Assembly (NCBI GenBank): GCA_963765105.1
Contig: CAVXUW010000002.1
Coordinates: 682,001 to 746,000 of the forward strand
Reading direction: 5' to 3'
From: CALMEC01 sp963765105
Lineage (GTDB): Bacteria > Actinomycetota > Thermoleophilia > Miltoncostaeales > Miltoncostaeaceae
Length of the DNA stretch: 64,000 nt
Shown: positions 15,479 through 23,968 of the stretch, piece after piece
How positions within the stretch are numbered: position 1 is the stretch's first letter
Layout: each line of letters starts with the position of its first letter
The notes under the pieces: generated by a model
Database searches by the model: none
What the model was told of the DNA's origin: nothing
The model's input: the letters and a program-made list of their open reading frames with translations, nothing else
Program-made: the position numbers and the translations under genes

Positions 15479-17535
15479 GATCGGCGCTCTACACCGGTGT
15501 GGTGATGCACCACCGGATGGAGCCCAAAGACCATGTCTTTCGGTACCCCGTGTGCTTCTACGTGCTCGACTTGGATGAACTCGAGCAGCTTGACGAACGG
15601 TTGTCGCTGTTCGGTTACAACTCCCGCAACCTCTTCTCACTCCGTGACGGCGACCACATCGGCGACCCCGAGCGTCCCATCAAAGAGAACCTCGTCGCCT
15701 GGCTCGCGGAACGTGGGGTCGACCTGACAGGCGGCCGCATCGAGCTCCTGACAAACCTTCGCACGTTCGGCTACGTCTTCAACCCGGTCAGCTTTTACTA
15801 CTGTTACTACGCCGACGGAGCATTTGCGTGTTCCATCGCCGAGGTGGCCAATACGTTCGGTGAGCGGCGCCCGTACCTCCTGGGCCCCGAGAACCTCATT
15901 GCCAACGGGCGCAGCCGCACGTGGACACAGCGGAAAGAGCTCCACGTCTCGCCGTTCTTTCCCATTGACCAGACCTACCACTTCCAACTCACCGAACCGG
16001 GTGAGCGTGTCTCGACCCGCGTCGACCTTTTTGACGGTGAGCGCCGTATCTTTCTGGCAACACAGAGTGGCCGGCGCCATGAGCTGACGAATGCCTCGCT
16101 GGCGAAGGCACTCGTGCGCTACCCCTTGATGGCGCAGCAGGTTGTCGGTCTCATTCACTTCGAAGCATTTCGGCTCTGGAGGAAGCGCGTGCCGTTTCAT
16201 CGCAAACCCGACTACGACATCGACCGCGGTTCCGATCGCGAACCGCCGACGACACCGTCGCCGCGCTCGGCATTACGCGAGCTTCCGACCCCATTCCGTG
16301 GGGTGCCGATCGGTCCCATGAAGCGGCTGGTGCGGTGGGGGCTGTCGCATCCTGTCGGTGGCGGACTGCGCCTCCGCATGCCCGATGGCGTGATCTACCG
16401 CTTTGGCGACGTCACGACCGGGCGCCAGGCCACGGTGGACGTCCGCAGCAAGGACCTCTTTCGCCGACTTGCCACCCGCGGGCGGATCGGCATCGGTGAG
16501 GCCTATGTCGCCGGTGACTGGGATACCGACGACCTCGTAGCCACCATTGAGATCCTCGCCCTCACCGGCGAAGCCATGCGTGAGCACCCTCCCGGGTCGC
16601 TCATGGTGAAGTTCCAGGAACGCCGACCTCATCTGCCGCGGCGCAACGGCCTGACGAGTGCGAAACGCCATATCTCGTACCACTACGACATCGGAAACGA
16701 TCTTTACGAACTGTTTCTGGATCCGACGATGACCTACTCGTGCGGGGTGTTCGAGTCGGCCGACGACACCCTCGAGCAGGCACAGATCAACAAGTACCGT
16801 CGCATCGCCGACAAGCTCAACCTCACCGACGTCGATCATGTGCTCGAGATCGGTTGCGGCTGGGGCGGGTTCGCCATGTTTGCCGCCGAGACCTACGGGT
16901 GTCGCGTCACCGGGGTCACGATCTCGGAGGAGCAACGTGCGCTCGCAACCGAACGCATCCGTGGGGCGGGCCTCGACGACCGCGTCACGATCCTGCTTCA
17001 GGACTACCGCACCCTCACCGGGCCGTTCACGAAGATTGCATCGATCGAAATGCTCGAAGCCATCGGCGAGGCCGAGCTCGACACCTACTTCCGCACCTGC
17101 GACCGTCTGCTCGCCCCGAACGGAGTGGTGTGCATTCAGGTCATTGCGATGCCGGACCAGCGGTTCGAGCGTTACCGGCGCACCCGCGACTGGATCCAGG
17201 AGTACATCTTCCCCGGGTCGCTCTTGCCGTCGCTCGAGGCGATTGTGAAAGCGACGACACGGTCGTCACGGCTCATCATGCACGGGGTTGAGGACATCGG
17301 CATCCACTACGCCGAGACGCTCAAACGCTGGCGCGAGACATTCGACGCCCGCCTCGACGAGGTACGCACGCTGGGCTACGACGAACGCTTCATCCGCACC
17401 TGGCGCTTCTACCTCGCCTACTGCGAGGCGGGTTTTCGCACCCGTGCGATCCACGACTACCAACTCGTGCTGACACGTCCGTTCAACTCGGCGCTGCCGG
17501 TCCCGGCGGTGAAGGAGGACGCGGCACTTGCCTGA
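15475..17535 (+). CDS. Fusion: DUF1365 domain plus cyclopropane-fatty-acyl-phospholipid synthase-like methyltransferase
   Basis: 686 residues that join two proteins usually encoded separately. Residues 1 to about 245 are a DUF1365 protein (HHRMEPKDHVFRYPV near the start, NLRTFGYVFNPVSFYYCY near 100). After a polar linker (about 246-275), residues 275-680 are a CFA-synthase-like SAM methyltransferase: SYHYDIGNDLYELFLD, MTYSCGVF, the SAM motif VLEIGCGWGGFA (about 455-466), SIEMLEAIGE and YIFPGSLLPS. It would add a SAM-derived methyl or methylene to unsaturated phospholipid acyl chains. It starts by GTGA overlap with the oxidoreductase gene. In M. tuberculosis the matching genes Rv0448c and ufaA1 are separate. 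Confidence 0.92.
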   Translation: MRSALYTGVVMHHRMEPKDHVFRYPVCFYVLDLDELEQLDERLSLFGYNSRNLFSLRDGDHIGDPERPIKENLVAWLAERGVDLTGGRIELLTNLRTFGYVFNPVSFYYCYYADGAFACSIAEVANTFGERRPYLLGPENLIANGRSRTWTQRKELHVSPFFPIDQTYHFQLTEPGERVSTRVDLFDGERRIFLATQSGRRHELTNASLAKALVRYPLMAQQVVGLIHFEAFRLWRKRVPFHRKPDYDIDRGSDREPPTTPSPRSALRELPTPFRGVPIGPMKRLVRWGLSHPVGGGLRLRMPDGVIYRFGDVTTGRQATVDVRSKDLFRRLATRGRIGIGEAYVAGDWDTDDLVATIEILALTGEAMREHPPGSLMVKFQERRPHLPRRNGLTSAKRHISYHYDIGNDLYELFLDPTMTYSCGVFESADDTLEQAQINKYRRIADKLNLTDVDHVLEIGCGWGGFAMFAAETYGCRVTGVTISEEQRALATERIRGAGLDDRVTILLQDYRTLTGPFTKIASIEMLEAIGEAELDTYFRTCDRLLAPNGVVCIQVIAMPDQRFERYRRTRDWIQEYIFPGSLLPSLEAIVKATTRSSRLIMHGVEDIGIHYAETLKRWRETFDARLDEVRTLGYDERFIRTWRFYLAYCEAGFRTRAIHDYQLVLTRPFNSALPVPAVKEDAALA

Positions 17536-18319
17536 CCTTGCCGGCCAACGTGTCTGGGTCACGGGCGCGTCGAGTGGTATCGGTGCGGCGGTGGCGACCG
17601 AGCTGGCGCGGCGTGGCGCTCGCGTGGCCATCACGGCGCGTCGGCGTGAGGCGCTCGATGCGGTGGCGGCGGGCAACGCAAACGTGCGCGTTGAGGTGGG
17701 CGACGTCACCGATGCCGACGCAATGGAAGCAATTGTCGACACGTTGGAACGCGAGTGGGGGGCCATCGATCTGGTCGTCCTCAACGCCGGCATCTACCGT
17801 CCTGTCACACCGGACACCATGACGGCCGAGGTGTACCAGGAGCACTTCGACGTGAACGTCATGGGTGCTTTGAGGTGCATCATTGCCGCCCTCCCCGGCA
17901 TGCGTTCCCGTCGCGCGGGCCGTATCGCGGTGACGTCGAGCGTCACCGGCTACGCCGGGTTGCCCCTGGCATCGGCCTACGGCGCCACCAAGGCCTACCT
18001 CAACAGCATGTGCGACTCGTTGCGCGCCGACCTGGCCTCATCCGGCGTCGGGGTCACCCTCATCGCCCCCGGGTTCGTCCGCACCCCGCTCACCGACAAG
18101 AACGACTTCCAGATGCCGGGCATCATCGAGTCGGACGAAGCCGCCCGCATCATCTGTGACGGCCTTGCGGCCGAAAAGGCCGAGATCGGCGTGCCGCGCA
18201 AGGCGCTCATCTTCATGAAGGCACTGGCAATGGCGCCGGGCCCGCTCCGACGCGCCTACGTTGCCCGTATCGCCCGCAAACGCGAACGGGAGAGCCGCTC
18301 AGGCAGCGCCGTTTCGTGA
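17528..18319 (+). CDS. Short-chain dehydrogenase/reductase
   Basis: 263 residues from a TTG start at 17528 that has a full AGGAGG box and overlaps the preceding gene by 8 bp. Classical SDR: cofactor motif VTGASSGIGAAVA (about residues 11-23), NAG motif VLNAGIY (about 84-90), catalytic Ser in TSSVTGYAG, and YxxxK in SAYGATKAYL. The C-terminal tail is basic. It is the third gene of the oxidoreductase, DUF1365-CFA, SDR operon and may reduce a keto or acyl intermediate in the same lipid pathway. That substrate link is inference from the operon. Confidence 0.88.
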   Translation: MPDLAGQRVWVTGASSGIGAAVATELARRGARVAITARRREALDAVAAGNANVRVEVGDVTDADAMEAIVDTLEREWGAIDLVVLNAGIYRPVTPDTMTAEVYQEHFDVNVMGALRCIIAALPGMRSRRAGRIAVTSSVTGYAGLPLASAYGATKAYLNSMCDSLRADLASSGVGVTLIAPGFVRTPLTDKNDFQMPGIIESDEAARIICDGLAAEKAEIGVPRKALIFMKALAMAPGPLRRAYVARIARKRERESRSGSAVS

Positions 18320-18343
18320 TGCAACCTGTGGGAGGCGAGTGGG

Positions 18344-19507
18344 CTATGCCCGGCGCACGGCGTCGCGCCAGCGCACCTTTTGGCCGATCCGCAAGATCGC
18401 TCGCTCGTAGATGTGTGAGGCCAGTAGGACCAGCGCGACCGCACCGAGTGCGGTGACGGCAAGCGCCGCGAGATGCTCGGCCAGCGGCAGGGCGTCACGG
18501 GCGTACCGGGCGGGGGCCACCATCGGTGCGGTGAGTGGCACAAAGGTAAGGACGTGTGCCCAGAGGCTGTCCGGGTCGGATGAAGCGGTGAGCGAGCCGA
18601 CGAACGCCCCGTACATCACGAGGAGGATCGGGGTGATGGTGCTTTGGAGATCCTCTTGGCGCGACACCAACGACCCTGCGGCCGCGAAGACGCCGGCGTA
18701 GACGGCGTAGCCGACGAGGAACCACACCACCACGGTGAGGAGCAGGGCCGGCGAGGTGGCGTCGGGCAGCTCGATAGTCCCCGCGAGTCGCGCAGCAATG
18801 ACTCCGGGAATGGCGATGGCCAGAAGTTGGGCGAGGCCAAGGAGGGCGAGCCCGATGACCTTGCCGGCCAGCAGCTCACGCGGCTTCACGGCGGCCAGGA
18901 GCACTTCGACGACACGTGAGTTCTTCTCTTCTACGATCCCGAACGCCACGGTCAACGCAAATCCGATGACCGAGGTGAACAGGATGATGGCGGCGGTCAA
19001 CGCGAGGGCCTCCCGGTCGCTTCGCTCGTCGGCGTCCGGGTCGAGCGCACGTACCGGCAACCGGGGTTGGTCGAGCACGCGTGTCAGGTCGGGAGCGCCG
19101 ACGCCGGCGGCGGTCAGCGCTTTCTCAGCCCGAACACGTCCGGACGCGGCCTGGAGGAGGTCGATGACCTCGCCCCCGGGGTCGTCCTGGACGACGAGTT
19201 CGTCGCCGACCACGCCAACGCTGGCGTCGTTGTCGGCCACTGCGCGATTGAGTTGTTCTCGGTCGTCGTAGGTGCGAATGGTGAGGCGAAGAGCGTCGGC
19301 GGGAGCGAGGGCCGCTGCCCGATCGGCCGTCGCACGGGCATTGGACCCCACGACACCCACTGTTGCCTCATCCGTACCTCCGCCGATCATGCTCGGCAGC
19401 ACGGCGATGGCCAAGACAATCACCAGCATCACGACGGTGCTGATAAGGAAGGAACGCTCACGGAGCATTTCGCGTAGCTCGCGACGGGCGACGAGTCGGA
19501 TTTTCAT
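18344..19507 (-). CDS. ABC exporter permease, NatB/ABC-2 type
   Basis: 387 residues. One membrane segment at about 20-40 is followed by a large external domain (about 45-170), then five or six segments in the C-terminal half. This is the topology of ABC-2 permeases such as NatB. The sequence GIVEEKNSRVVEVLLAAVKPRELLAGK is split as GIVEEKNSRVVEVLLAAVKP and a following ELLAGKVIG, and is the diagnostic coupling region of the family. Its ATG overlaps the stop of the ATPase gene (ATGA). In B. subtilis NatAB exports Na+; the substrate here is unknown. Confidence 0.87.
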   Translation of the reverse strand: MKIRLVARRELREMLRERSFLISTVVMLVIVLAIAVLPSMIGGGTDEATVGVVGSNARATADRAAALAPADALRLTIRTYDDREQLNRAVADNDASVGVVGDELVVQDDPGGEVIDLLQAASGRVRAEKALTAAGVGAPDLTRVLDQPRLPVRALDPDADERSDREALALTAAIILFTSVIGFALTVAFGIVEEKNSRVVEVLLAAVKPRELLAGKVIGLALLGLAQLLAIAIPGVIAARLAGTIELPDATSPALLLTVVVWFLVGYAVYAGVFAAAGSLVSRQEDLQSTITPILLVMYGAFVGSLTASSDPDSLWAHVLTFVPLTAPMVAPARYARDALPLAEHLAALAVTALGAVALVLLASHIYERAILRIGQKVRWRDAVRRA

Positions 19508-20403
19508 GGCGCGTGCTCCCCAGTGACTCGCTGCGCAAATAGCTCGGCGATGCTTGCCTCGTGCGGGCCGAAGCGGCTGACCGTCCCGGCAGCCATCGCC
19601 GCGCGCAGGAGTTCCTGCGGATCTGTGCCGTTGGCAACCTCGATGACGACGTCGTCGCCTTCTGAGTGGACGACACGGATGCCGGGTCGCACGGCCCAGT
19701 TGAGATCGGCGTCCACGGTGAGATGGAAGCGCCGGGCACCGTCGCCGCGTCGCAGGTCGGTCACCGTCCCCGCGGCAACGAGCTGGCCGGAGTCGATGAT
19801 CGTGACGCCGTCACACAGGCGCTCGACCAGCTCGAGTTGATGGCTGGAAAACAGAACGGTTGTGCCGCCGTCGCGCACACGCTCGCGGAGGATGGTGCTC
19901 AGCACGTCGACCGCCACGGGATCCAGGCCCGAGAACGGCTCGTCCAGAATGAGTAGCTCCGGAGAATGCACGAGAGCTGCGCCCAGCTGCACCCGCTGCT
20001 GGTTGCCGAGCGACAGCGCCTCCACGCGGTCGCTGGCACGCTCAGTGAGGCCGAGCCGCTCAAGCCACGCTGCGGTTGCCTCGTCTGCCGCCGCCTCGTC
20101 GTATCCATGCAAGCGGGCCAGGTAGCTGAGCTGGTCGCCGATGCGCATCTTTGGATACAGCCCGCGCTCTTCCGGCATGTATCCGATGCGGCCACGTGTT
20201 TCGGCCCCGATCGAGGCACCGCGCCAGTGAACATGCCCTGTGTCGGGGGCAAGCAGGCCCAAGGCAATGCGCATGGCGGTGGTCTTCCCGGCGCCGTTAC
20301 GACCGACAAAGCCCCAGATCGAGGCCTCGGGAACCGTGAAGCTGAGTTCCTCCAACGCGACCGTCGGTCCGAAGCGACGGGATACTGAGTGAAACTCGAG
20401 CAT
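19504..20403 (-). CDS. ABC exporter ATP-binding protein, NatA-like
   Basis: 299 residues from ATG 20403; a TTG three codons upstream is possible. Walker A is GFVGRNGAGKTTAMRI (about 32-47), Walker B is ELLILDEPFSGLDP, and the switch His is in FSSHQLE. The signature motif reads LSLGNQQRVQ instead of LSGGQ, a variant common in this drug/antibiotic exporter branch. A C-terminal extension of about 80 residues (DUF4162-like) follows the ATPase core. It pairs with the permease at 18344-19507 by ATGA overlap. Confidence 0.92.
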   Translation of the reverse strand: MLEFHSVSRRFGPTVALEELSFTVPEASIWGFVGRNGAGKTTAMRIALGLLAPDTGHVHWRGASIGAETRGRIGYMPEERGLYPKMRIGDQLSYLARLHGYDEAAADEATAAWLERLGLTERASDRVEALSLGNQQRVQLGAALVHSPELLILDEPFSGLDPVAVDVLSTILRERVRDGGTTVLFSSHQLELVERLCDGVTIIDSGQLVAAGTVTDLRRGDGARRFHLTVDADLNWAVRPGIRVVHSEGDDVVIEVANGTDPQELLRAAMAAGTVSRFGPHEASIAELFAQRVTGEHAP

Positions 20404-20459
20404 CGACTTCAACAGTAGACGCCTGAATCTCGCGAAACCAGACCTACGGGCCGGTGGTC

Positions 20460-21119
20460 TCAGCGGGCGAAGATCTTGCGCAGCTCAAGCAAATCGTCGA
20501 CGATGAGATCCGCTCCGGCGTGCTCCAACTCTTCGCGCTCACCGAAGCCGGTGAGCACACCGACGGTTTGCGCTCCGGCGGCGTGGCCGGCGACGATGTC
20601 GACCGTTGTGTCTCCCACCATCAGAACATCCCATGGGTTGTGGGCCAGTACCCGGGCGGCATGGTTGATGGGCATGGGGTGAGGCTTTGTGCGGGTGCAT
20701 GTGCGTCCGGTGACGACGATGTCCATTGCATCGTCGAGGTGGTGCTCGGCCAGGAAACTCGCGACAGTCCCGGCCGGCCCGGCGGAGACGACACCCAGGC
20801 GGTAGTCGGGTGACAGCGCTTCCACGATCTCAGCGGCGCCAGGCGTGAGGCGTGTCGCATGATCCGAGCCGCCGCTGAACCGGTCGGCGAGATGGTGAAG
20901 CGGCCCGTCGAGGTTGAAACGGTCCATCTGTGAGAGCAGATGCTGCATCGGGTTCTCAACCTTCATCACGGTCCGACGCACCACGTCGTGCGCGCGCCCG
21001 TGGCCCACCAGCGCGCTGATTCGGTTGGCGAGGCGGTCGACGAGCTCGTCATCGGTATCGCGCAGGGTGCCATCGATATCGAACAGCACCACCCGCACGC
21101 GTGATCGATCGAGGCCCAC
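20460..21119 (-). CDS. HAD-superfamily phosphatase, phosphoglycolate-phosphatase-like
   Basis: 219 residues from a GTG at 21119. HAD motifs are in order: I, VLFDIDGTLRDTDDE with the two catalytic Asp; II, GVVSAGP; III, TKPHPMP with Lys; IV, VLMVGDTTVDIVAGHAAG. A helical C1 cap lies between motifs I and II, as in phosphoglycolate phosphatase and related enzymes. The substrate cannot be predicted. It stands alone, 56 bp downstream of the ABC ATPase start but transcribed in the same direction. Confidence 0.85.
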   Translation of the reverse strand: MGLDRSRVRVVLFDIDGTLRDTDDELVDRLANRISALVGHGRAHDVVRRTVMKVENPMQHLLSQMDRFNLDGPLHHLADRFSGGSDHATRLTPGAAEIVEALSPDYRLGVVSAGPAGTVASFLAEHHLDDAMDIVVTGRTCTRTKPHPMPINHAARVLAHNPWDVLMVGDTTVDIVAGHAAGAQTVGVLTGFGEREELEHAGADLIVDDLLELRKIFAR

Positions 21120-21128
21120 CAGGAAACT

Positions 21129-21335
21129 CTACGCGGCGCCGATCCAATCACGCCGTACGGTCACCCATGCGACCGCGACGTGGCAGCGTCGCCGCACGAC
21201 GGAGGGGTTGGCACCCACCGAGCAATCTCCGAGGACACCGTCCGTGCGGGTGATCTTCAGACGTCGGTTGCGGAGATTGCCGCGAATGTCGAACGTGACG
21301 TTCTTCCCGGCGAGCTTTGTCAGTTGGTGGCTCAC
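21129..21335 (-). CDS. Possible small protein of unknown function
   Basis: 68 residues from a GTG at 21335. It is offered because its codons have the strong third-position GC bias of real genes in this window, whereas the sequence just upstream in the same frame does not. It contains two cysteines (GDCSVG and RRRCHVAV) and is basic. There is no clear ribosome binding site and no recognised family. It fills the gap between the HAD phosphatase and ctlX. It could be the tail of a decayed longer gene. Confidence 0.35.
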   Translation of the reverse strand: MSHQLTKLAGKNVTFDIRGNLRNRRLKITRTDGVLGDCSVGANPSVVRRRCHVAVAWVTVRRDWIGAA

Positions 21336-21387
21336 CGCCCCATCGGGGCCAATCGGAATACGACGGATGGGGACAAACAGAAAATGT

Positions 21388-22323
21388 CTAGGCGAACGCG
21401 CGTGGGGCGAGGTGAATGCCGGCTAGCATGCAGCGCACAGAGCCTCCGGCAAGCTCGATCGTTGAGACGTCGAGTGGGAGGATCGTCAGGACCGCCTCCA
21501 GCGCGGCGACCTGGGTGTCGGTTAGCGATCGCAGCGCTCGTGCCGAGATCGCCAGCAGGCGACCGTCGTGCCCCTGAAGCTCCATGGCGTTGCCCGCGAA
21601 CTCGTTGATCTGTTCCGGGGTGAGGGCCAGGACCTGGCGTCCGGACGCGGCAAGGCGGTCGGCTATCTCCGTGCGTCGCTTTGCGTCGGTCATCAGCTCG
21701 AACCCGGCCATGGCGATGTCGGTGCCGATCCACATCACCACGTTGGTGTGGTAGACCCGCTGGCCAGACACGTCGATGGCATCGAAGGCCATCGGCTCGA
21801 AGTTGAAGTTCGTGCAGAAGCGCTCCAAGGCGACCGGGTCGGTGCGGTTGGAGCGCACGGCGTAGGCAATGCGCTCGATGTGGTCGAGCACCATCGCTCC
21901 GGTGCCCTCCAGGAACACGCCGTCCGGCTCCAGCCCGGAGTAGTCGATCACGTCTTGCACCCGGTATTCGCGTTTCAACGTCTCAATGATGTCCCAGCGT
22001 CGCTCGCGCCGACGACTCTCCGCGAACATCGGATACACCGCAATGTGGCCTCCTGCGTGCGTGGAGAACCAGTTGTTGGGAAACACCGCGTCGGGGCGGT
22101 CGGCGGCGTCGTCATCGAACATGTGCACCCGCACCCCGGCCCGTTCGAGCTGAGCCGCCATTTGGGTGACCTCGCCGTACGCGGCGTGTGCCACATCGTC
22201 GGCGGAGGCCGTCTCACCCGAACGCTGAAATGCGTTGTCCTCGGCCGTGTCGGGGTTCGGGCGAAAGTGCCGCGGCCGGACCATAACCACCGCATGTGGT
22301 GCCTGCGGCGAGGTGATGCTCAC
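21388..22323 (-). CDS. ctlX: CtlX-type citrulline/arginine-handling hydrolase (amidinotransferase fold)
   Basis: 311 residues from GTG 22323, overlapping the preceding stop by 4 bp. The family signature is clear: VVMVRPRHFRPNPDTAEDNAFQ is visible as VVMVRPRHF then NPDTAEDN, followed by PDAVFPNNWFSTH, LEGTGAMVLDH, YHTNVVMWIG, and a C-terminal GGSVRCMLAGIHL that carries the catalytic Cys (about residue 297). These proteins belong to the guanidino-group-modifying (DDAH/ADI) fold and typically pair with ornithine cyclodeaminase and an Lrp regulator, exactly as here. The likely role is breakdown of citrulline or a related compound toward ornithine and proline. Confidence 0.88.
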   Translation of the reverse strand: MSITSPQAPHAVVMVRPRHFRPNPDTAEDNAFQRSGETASADDVAHAAYGEVTQMAAQLERAGVRVHMFDDDAADRPDAVFPNNWFSTHAGGHIAVYPMFAESRRRERRWDIIETLKREYRVQDVIDYSGLEPDGVFLEGTGAMVLDHIERIAYAVRSNRTDPVALERFCTNFNFEPMAFDAIDVSGQRVYHTNVVMWIGTDIAMAGFELMTDAKRRTEIADRLAASGRQVLALTPEQINEFAGNAMELQGHDGRLLAISARALRSLTDTQVAALEAVLTILPLDVSTIELAGGSVRCMLAGIHLAPRAFA

Positions 22324-23390
22324 GTCACGACGAGACGGGGCGAGACCAACTGGTAGAGATCTTTGGGATCCGACAGGTTGGGGATGAGAGCGAGGTTCTC
22401 GCCTCTACCGTCGGCCGTGGCCAGGTGGCGCAGATAACGCAGCGCGCTGAAGTCTTCGAGGGCAAAACCGACGGAGTCGAACATCGTGATCTCCTTGGCG
22501 TCCCGCCGTCCCGGTGCGGCGCCGGTCAGCACCTGCCAGAGCGCCGTCACGGGGAAGTCGGCGGGCATGTGTTGAATGTCGCCTTCGATACGGGTCTGAG
22601 GTTCGTACTCGACGAACACTGACGCCATGGCGGTCACGTCCGGTGGGATCTCGGTCTTGCCGGGGCAATCGCCGCCCAGCGCATTGAGATGCATGCCCGG
22701 CACGATCACCTCTGGAGTCACGACGGCTGCATTCGTTTTGTCCGCGGTGGCGGTGGTGACGATGTGGGCTCCGCGTACCGCCTCGGCGGCGCTGGCGCAG
22801 CGCACGATGTGCAGATTCTGGGTCAGGGGTTCGGCTCGCAGGTTGGCGATGAGCTTCTCTGTCGCCGCCGCGTCGGTGTCGAACAGCCGAACCTCCGTGA
22901 TCCCCATCAGTTGGTGAAACGCGATGGCCTGGAAGTCGGCCTGGGCACCGTTGCCGATCATGGCCATGCATCGGCTGTCCGGCCGCGCGAGGGCACGGGC
23001 CGCGACCACCGACACTGCGGCGGTGCGGACGGCGGTCGTCAGGGTGAGGTCGGACAAAAGCAGCGGCATGCCCGTGGCAACGTCGGCGAGCACGCCAAAC
23101 GCCATCACGGTAGGAAGGCCGACCGCCGTGTTCTTGGGGTGACCGTTGACGTACTTGAAGGTGAACGTCCGGTCGTCGGCGATGGGCATCAACTCGATAA
23201 CGCCGTCCGATGAATGGGCGGCGGTGCGGGCCGACTTGTCGAATGCGTCCCAACGTCGGAAGTCGTGCTCGATCTCGTCGGCCAGCTCGCGGAGCACCAT
23301 GTCGATGCCGCGCTGTGCGATGAGTCGCGCGACGTCATCGGCACCGAGCACGAGGGTCGACATTTCGGAGACATGAGAGGGCGATGACAT
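22320..23390 (-). CDS. Ornithine cyclodeaminase
   Basis: 356 residues from ATG 23390; an ATG at 23363 is an alternative and neither has a strong ribosome binding site. It would convert L-ornithine to L-proline and ammonia using bound NAD+. The mu-crystallin/OCD fold is marked by the substrate-binding Lys in FTFKYVNGHPKN and the Arg of TTAVRTAAVS, plus the Rossmann motif MIGNGAQADFQAIAF. Catalytic Asp candidates are in NALGGDCPGKTE. It is first in an operon with ctlX and divergent from the Lrp-type regulator, with an operator between. Confidence 0.9.
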   Translation of the reverse strand: MSSPSHVSEMSTLVLGADDVARLIAQRGIDMVLRELADEIEHDFRRWDAFDKSARTAAHSSDGVIELMPIADDRTFTFKYVNGHPKNTAVGLPTVMAFGVLADVATGMPLLLSDLTLTTAVRTAAVSVVAARALARPDSRCMAMIGNGAQADFQAIAFHQLMGITEVRLFDTDAAATEKLIANLRAEPLTQNLHIVRCASAAEAVRGAHIVTTATADKTNAAVVTPEVIVPGMHLNALGGDCPGKTEIPPDVTAMASVFVEYEPQTRIEGDIQHMPADFPVTALWQVLTGAAPGRRDAKEITMFDSVGFALEDFSALRYLRHLATADGRGENLALIPNLSDPKDLYQLVSPRLVVT

Positions 23391-23438
23391 GGCTCTCGGA
23401 TTTTCGTCGACGTGGTGGCTAATCAAAACGGCACAGAC

Positions 23439-23465
23439 TGCGCAAAACGGTGCTGATTTTGTGCA
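23439..23465. promoter_or_regulatory. Probable Lrp-type operator between ocd and the regulator gene
   Basis: Inverted repeat TGCGCAAAA (23439-23447) and TTTTGTGCA (23457-23465): eight of nine positions match across a 9-nt spacer. It lies in the 98-bp divergent intergenic region, 24 bp before the regulator start. Position and AT-rich arms fit autogenous control by the Lrp/AsnC protein and co-regulation of ocd-ctlX. Confidence 0.6.
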
Positions 23466-23488
23466 ATTCGATAGACGGGAATGCTTTA

Positions 23489-23968
23489 ATGCAAGGAATG
23501 GACCGGTTGGATCAACGCCTCATCGCGCTGTTACGGGACAACGCCCGAGCCAGCGTGGCGTCGCTGGCGCAGCGACTGGACGTCTCTCGTGGCACCGTCT
23601 CCAACCGACTCGCCCGACTGGAGAGCGATGGTGCCATCGTCGGGTACACCGTTCGCCTGCGATCTGACGTTCCCGCAGACCAAATCACGGCGTGGATGAC
23701 GATTGCCGTCGACGGCAATCAGGCGCGCGACGTGATGCGCGCCCTCATGGGTGAGCCGGGCGTCGTCGGCTTGTGCGATACCAACGGTCGGTGGGACATG
23801 CTGGCCGAGCTCCGCGCCGAGAACCTCACCGATCTCTCCGGCATTCTCGATCGCATCCGCCTCATCAAAGGCATCGGCAGCACCGAGACCAGCATCCATC
23901 TCCAGACCTATCGCTTCTCCACGCGGGCGGCGGCGGGGGAGACCGACTCATCAGGAACCGGCCCCTGA
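23489..23968 (+). CDS. Lrp/AsnC-family transcriptional regulator
   Basis: 159 residues from ATG 23489 (ATG 23498 is also possible). The N-terminal winged helix-turn-helix (MDRLDQRLIALLRDN, then VASLAQRLDVSRGTVSNRL at about 24-42) is followed by an RAM/AsnC effector domain (about 65-145). It likely senses an amino acid (ornithine, arginine or citrulline) and controls the divergent ocd-ctlX operon. Its 3' end overlaps the convergent NmrA-like gene by 61 bp. Confidence 0.92.
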   Translation: MQGMDRLDQRLIALLRDNARASVASLAQRLDVSRGTVSNRLARLESDGAIVGYTVRLRSDVPADQITAWMTIAVDGNQARDVMRALMGEPGVVGLCDTNGRWDMLAELRAENLTDLSGILDRIRLIKGIGSTETSIHLQTYRFSTRAAAGETDSSGTGP

